Source: Opitutales bacterium
GTDB lineage: Bacteria; Verrucomicrobiota; Verrucomicrobiia; Opitutales; UBA9783
Reading direction: 5' to 3'
Length of the DNA stretch: 8,189 nucleotides
NCBI GenBank assembly: GCA_017479315.1
Contig: JAFVCI010000053.1
Location: 1-8,189, forward strand
Part shown: positions 5,678 through 8,189 of the stretch, piece by piece
Layout: each line of letters begins with the position of its first letter
How positions within the stretch are numbered: the first letter of the stretch is position 1
Position numbers and translations under genes: made by a program
Notes under the pieces: model-generated
The model's database searches: none
What the model saw: the letters and a program-made list of their open reading frames with translations, nothing else
What the model was told of the DNA's origin: nothing

Positions 5678-6873
5678 AAGACCGCTTTCGTTTTTCGAAC
5701 GATCGTTTCCGCCGCCTGCGTTAAATCTCCCGTGGCAAAAATCGGCAAACCGCTCCGTTGCAACAACGCCAAACCTTCGTTTTTACGGTTCCCCATGAGA
5801 CGCATCACGCACGGCACGCGAAGCGCAACCGTTTCCGTCACCGAAATCAGTCCCTGCACCACGCGGTCGCATGGCAACGTACCTCCGAAAATGTTAACAA
5901 ACACGCCGCGGGTTTTCGGATGTTTCAGCAGAATACACAGGGCGGTCTCGATTTGTTCCGCGGAAGCCGTATCACCGATATCCAAAAAATTTGCCGCCTT
6001 TCCGCCCAAGGCATCCAATAAATCGAGGGTTGCCATTCCCAACCCCGCGCCGTTCGCCAGACACGCGATGTCGCCGTCCAACGCCACGTAGTTGTGAATG
6101 CCGACGGCTTTCGCTTCCGACTCCGTCGGATTGACTTCGTTCGGATCGTCGAAGGAGGCAAAATTATTCTGTCGAAAGCGCGCATTGTCGTCCAACTGCA
6201 TTTTACAGTCCAACGCCGACAAATGCCCGTCCTGCGTCAAAACCAAGGGATTGATTTCAATGAGGCATGCATCGGAGGCGACAAACGCACGGTAAAGATT
6301 GAGCAACAACTCGATGCATTCGTTAAACGCACCGCCGCTCAGTTGAAACAAACACGCCACCCGACGCGCCTGAAAGGGTTGCAAGCCTAAAAGCGGATCA
6401 ACGGGAAACGTTAAAACCTTTTCGGGAGTTTCTTTTGCAACCGTTTCGACGTCGCAACCGCCGCTGTCGGACGCCATCAACACGGGACATTGACGATCGC
6501 GGTCGATGAGAAGGGAGAGGTAAAATTCGCGCGCAACGGCAACGGTTTCCGTCACATAAACTTTATGAACAACCTTCCCTTCGGCACCCGTCTGGTTCGT
6601 CACCAGCGTCTTGCCGAACATAGCCGCGACGACTTCGGCGGCACATTCGGTTTCAACCAGCCGCACGCCCGAGGTACCGCTCTCCTTAAAATGCCCCTTC
6701 CCGCGACCGCCGGCATGAATTTGAGCTTTTACAACAACCTTTGAATGGTTTTCGAACGCCCGCAAAACCGTCGCAATCGCAGAGGATGTATTTTCTCCGA
6801 TGCAAACCCCAAACGGAACGGGTATATGAAAGGATTTTAAGAGCTCTTTTGCCTGATACTCGTGTACGTTCAT
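5674..6873 (-). CDS. sucC: Succinyl-CoA synthetase, beta subunit
   Basis: 399 residues, slightly longer than the ~390 usual. The N-terminal ATP-grasp domain binds the nucleotide: MNVHEYQAKELL start, VKAQIHAGGRGKG (48-60), LVTNQTG (90-96) and the Mg-binding EINPL (206-210) with LDCKMQLDDNA (221-231). The C-terminal flavodoxin-like domain follows: NGAGLGMATLD (274-284), FLDIGDTAS (296-304), NIFGGTLPCD (327-336) and RLMGNRKNEG (358-367). The last three differ from the common LDVGGGA, FGGIxRCD and RLEGTNxxxG forms, noted as a finding. The start codon is one base after the rpoN stop (TAGGATG), and the stop overlaps the sucD start, so the three genes are likely co-transcribed and coupled. No clear Shine-Dalgarno precedes the ATG. 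The related MtkA (malate thiokinase) has the same fold; the sucCD call is the simpler one. Confidence 0.93.
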   Translation of the reverse strand: MNVHEYQAKELLKSFHIPVPFGVCIGENTSSAIATVLRAFENHSKVVVKAQIHAGGRGKGHFKESGTSGVRLVETECAAEVVAAMFGKTLVTNQTGAEGKVVHKVYVTETVAVAREFYLSLLIDRDRQCPVLMASDSGGCDVETVAKETPEKVLTFPVDPLLGLQPFQARRVACLFQLSGGAFNECIELLLNLYRAFVASDACLIEINPLVLTQDGHLSALDCKMQLDDNARFRQNNFASFDDPNEVNPTESEAKAVGIHNYVALDGDIACLANGAGLGMATLDLLDALGGKAANFLDIGDTASAEQIETALCILLKHPKTRGVFVNIFGGTLPCDRVVQGLISVTETVALRVPCVMRLMGNRKNEGLALLQRSGLPIFATGDLTQAAETIVRKTKAVL

Positions 6874-6874
6874 C

Positions 6875-8189
6875 CTAATCGTATTGTCGGCGCAGGCTCG
6901 CGGACAAAATACCCAAACTTTCGCGGTACTTGGTCACCGTTCGTCGGGCAACATTCACCTGCTCCTTCGCCAGCAACGTCGCGATTTGTTGATCGCTCAG
7001 CGGACGGTATCGATCCTCGTCCTCCACAATCCGCTTAATGCGTTGCCTGACAACACTGTTAGAAATACGGCTCCCGGAAGCATTCCGCAAGCCTTTTGTA
7101 AAAAAGTACTTAAACGCAAACACCCCGAACGGCGTCTCGACATACTTGTTGGCGGTCGCACGGCTGACGGTGGTTTCGTGGATGCCCAAATCGTCCGCCA
7201 GCATCTGCATGGTTAAAGGCTTCAAATGCGCCGCGCCGTGTTCGAAAAAACCCGTCTGCCGTTGTAACAGTGCACGCGCAATATCCGCTATCGTTTTTTG
7301 CCGTTGCAAAATCGCATGAATAAAAAACTTCCCGGCGCGCATTTTGAGGCGTAAATACGAACGCTCGGAAGGCTTCAGGTTTTTCGCCAGCAACAGTTTG
7401 CAATCGCTCCCGATGCGCAAATTCGGGATGTATTGACGGTTGAGTTCCACCGCCCATTCGTTGAATTGATTTTTATAAATTTTTACGTCGGGAATAATGG
7501 TATGCGTCGGTTTGGACGCAAACGCACTGCCGGGTGCGGGATTGAGCGTCGCAATATCGTTGCGAACGGCGCTTTGGATATCTTTAACCGTCACTGAACA
7601 TGCTTCCGCAATTTCAACCCACTTATTGCGAAGCAAAGCATTGTAATGTTCCGATAAAATCTTAAATGCCAATGATTGTTCTTTATTTTGATGCTTCAAC
7701 TGCACCAATAAGCTCGAAACCGTATCCCGACATCCGACACCGATCGGATCCAGATTTTGAACAACCGCCAACGCCGCCGTTACCTGCTTCGGATCGGACG
7801 CGGTTTGTCGCGCCAATTCCTCTTCGGACAACTCCAAAAAACCTTTTTCGTTCAGACTGCCGATAATAAATTCGACGATTATCCGCAATTTCTTCGGCAA
7901 GTCCATGCAACCGATCTGTTCCGACAAATGCTCCTGCAAGGTCTCCTCCGATGTCAGCGACGCCATCATGAAGTCATGATGTTTTACGGCTTCGGCGCGG
8001 TCGGTGTTATGTTCGAAACCGCCGCCGTACGTCTCAAACACCTCGCGACGACTTTCGTTCGCTTCCGACGGCACTTCCTCTAAAGCGGGATTGGTCGACA
8101 TTTCCTCGCGGATCATCTCGCGCAAATCCAACGCCGACACCTGTAAAATTTTCAACGACTGCCGCAGCTGCGGTGCCAAAACCTGCGCC
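6875..8189 (-). CDS. rpoN: RNA polymerase sigma-54 factor, N-terminus cut by window edge
   Basis: 438 residues are visible and the frame stays open to the right edge. The reading begins A-Q-V-L-A-P-Q-L, so the real start lies outside; the TTG at 8179 is just an internal Leu. Residues below count that Leu as 1. Region I, which contacts enhancer-binding activators, has the Gln/Leu-rich PQLRQSLKILQ (3-13) and LDLREMIREEM. An acidic, low-conservation linker (~34-65) is region II. The core-binding part (~75-250) includes SLNEKGFL (108-115) and LDPIGVGCRD (143-152). The helix-turn-helix for the -12 element is LADDLGIHETTVSRATANKYV (~327-347), followed by PFGVFAFKYFF. The RpoN box ARRTVTKYRE (411-420) that reads the -24 element is intact, and the protein ends in RRQYD. 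All domains seem functional. Sigma-54 needs AAA+ activators, none of which is encoded here. The gene directly precedes sucCD. Confidence 0.96.
   Translation of the reverse strand, partial: AQVLAPQLRQSLKILQVSALDLREMIREEMSTNPALEEVPSEANESRREVFETYGGGFEHNTDRAEAVKHHDFMMASLTSEETLQEHLSEQIGCMDLPKKLRIIVEFIIGSLNEKGFLELSEEELARQTASDPKQVTAALAVVQNLDPIGVGCRDTVSSLLVQLKHQNKEQSLAFKILSEHYNALLRNKWVEIAEACSVTVKDIQSAVRNDIATLNPAPGSAFASKPTHTIIPDVKIYKNQFNEWAVELNRQYIPNLRIGSDCKLLLAKNLKPSERSYLRLKMRAGKFFIHAILQRQKTIADIARALLQRQTGFFEHGAAHLKPLTMQMLADDLGIHETTVSRATANKYVETPFGVFAFKYFFTKGLRNASGSRISNSVVRQRIKRIVEDEDRYRPLSDQQIATLLAKEQVNVARRTVTKYRESLGILSASLRRQYD

Noticed and set aside
5348..6091. Long plus-strand open frame (247 codons) opposite sucC/sucD
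   Set aside because: It lies entirely antisense to two well-supported coupled genes, and its translation is Arg/Asn-rich without any recognisable motif. It is an effect of codon bias on the opposite strand.
7110..7457. Alternative-frame minus-strand ORF inside rpoN
   Set aside because: The rpoN frame carries all the family motifs through this stretch, and the alternative translation is low-complexity and unrecognisable.

Overview
The window reads as one stretch of a bacterial chromosome, with every recognisable gene on the minus strand. From right to left the order is rpoN (N-terminus cut by the window edge), sucC, sucD, a MurC-MurB fusion, ddl, ftsQ, and then the first ~300 nt of a 16S rRNA gene that runs off the left edge. 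No mobile element, CRISPR array, tRNA, toxin-antitoxin or defence gene was found. The 16S 5' end carries the 'AAGACATGCAAGTCG' pattern that I associate with Verrucomicrobiota. Together with sigma-54 and a MurC/MurB-Ddl-FtsQ order, this suggests a Gram-negative bacterium of the Verrucomicrobiota or wider PVC group. That placement is from memory of conserved 16S text, not from a search.

Right part (4805-8189): rpoN, sucC and sucD are packed as an operon. rpoN and sucC are separated by 1 nt, and sucC and sucD overlap by ATGA. They encode the alternative sigma factor 54 and both subunits of succinyl-CoA synthetase. A 132-nt gap follows and holds a good TATAAT box placed so that the mRNA of the next gene could start at its GTG codon.

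Middle (615-4672): a division and cell wall (dcw) remnant. One 728-residue protein joins a shortened MurC (UDP-MurNAc:L-Ala ligase) to MurB (UDP-GlcNAc-enolpyruvate reductase). Ddl (D-Ala:D-Ala ligase) follows after 6 nt and in the same reading frame. FtsQ/DivIB comes after a 107-nt gap. The cluster makes peptidoglycan precursors and then a divisome protein, but the ftsA and ftsZ genes that usually follow ftsQ are absent here.

Left part (1-614): the ~310-nt region between ftsQ and 16S looks like an rRNA promoter/leader. It has a 30-bp pure A/T block, two promoter-like boxes sharing a GCTTGACG core, a boxA-like element and several small hairpins. Then comes the 16S gene.

The window is mostly housekeeping DNA. 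The points most worth checking are the compact MurC inside the MurC-MurB fusion, the single stop codon separating that fusion from an in-frame ddl, the apparent leaderless GTG start, the breakage of the dcw cluster at an rRNA operon, and the unusual residues in normally conserved SucC motifs.
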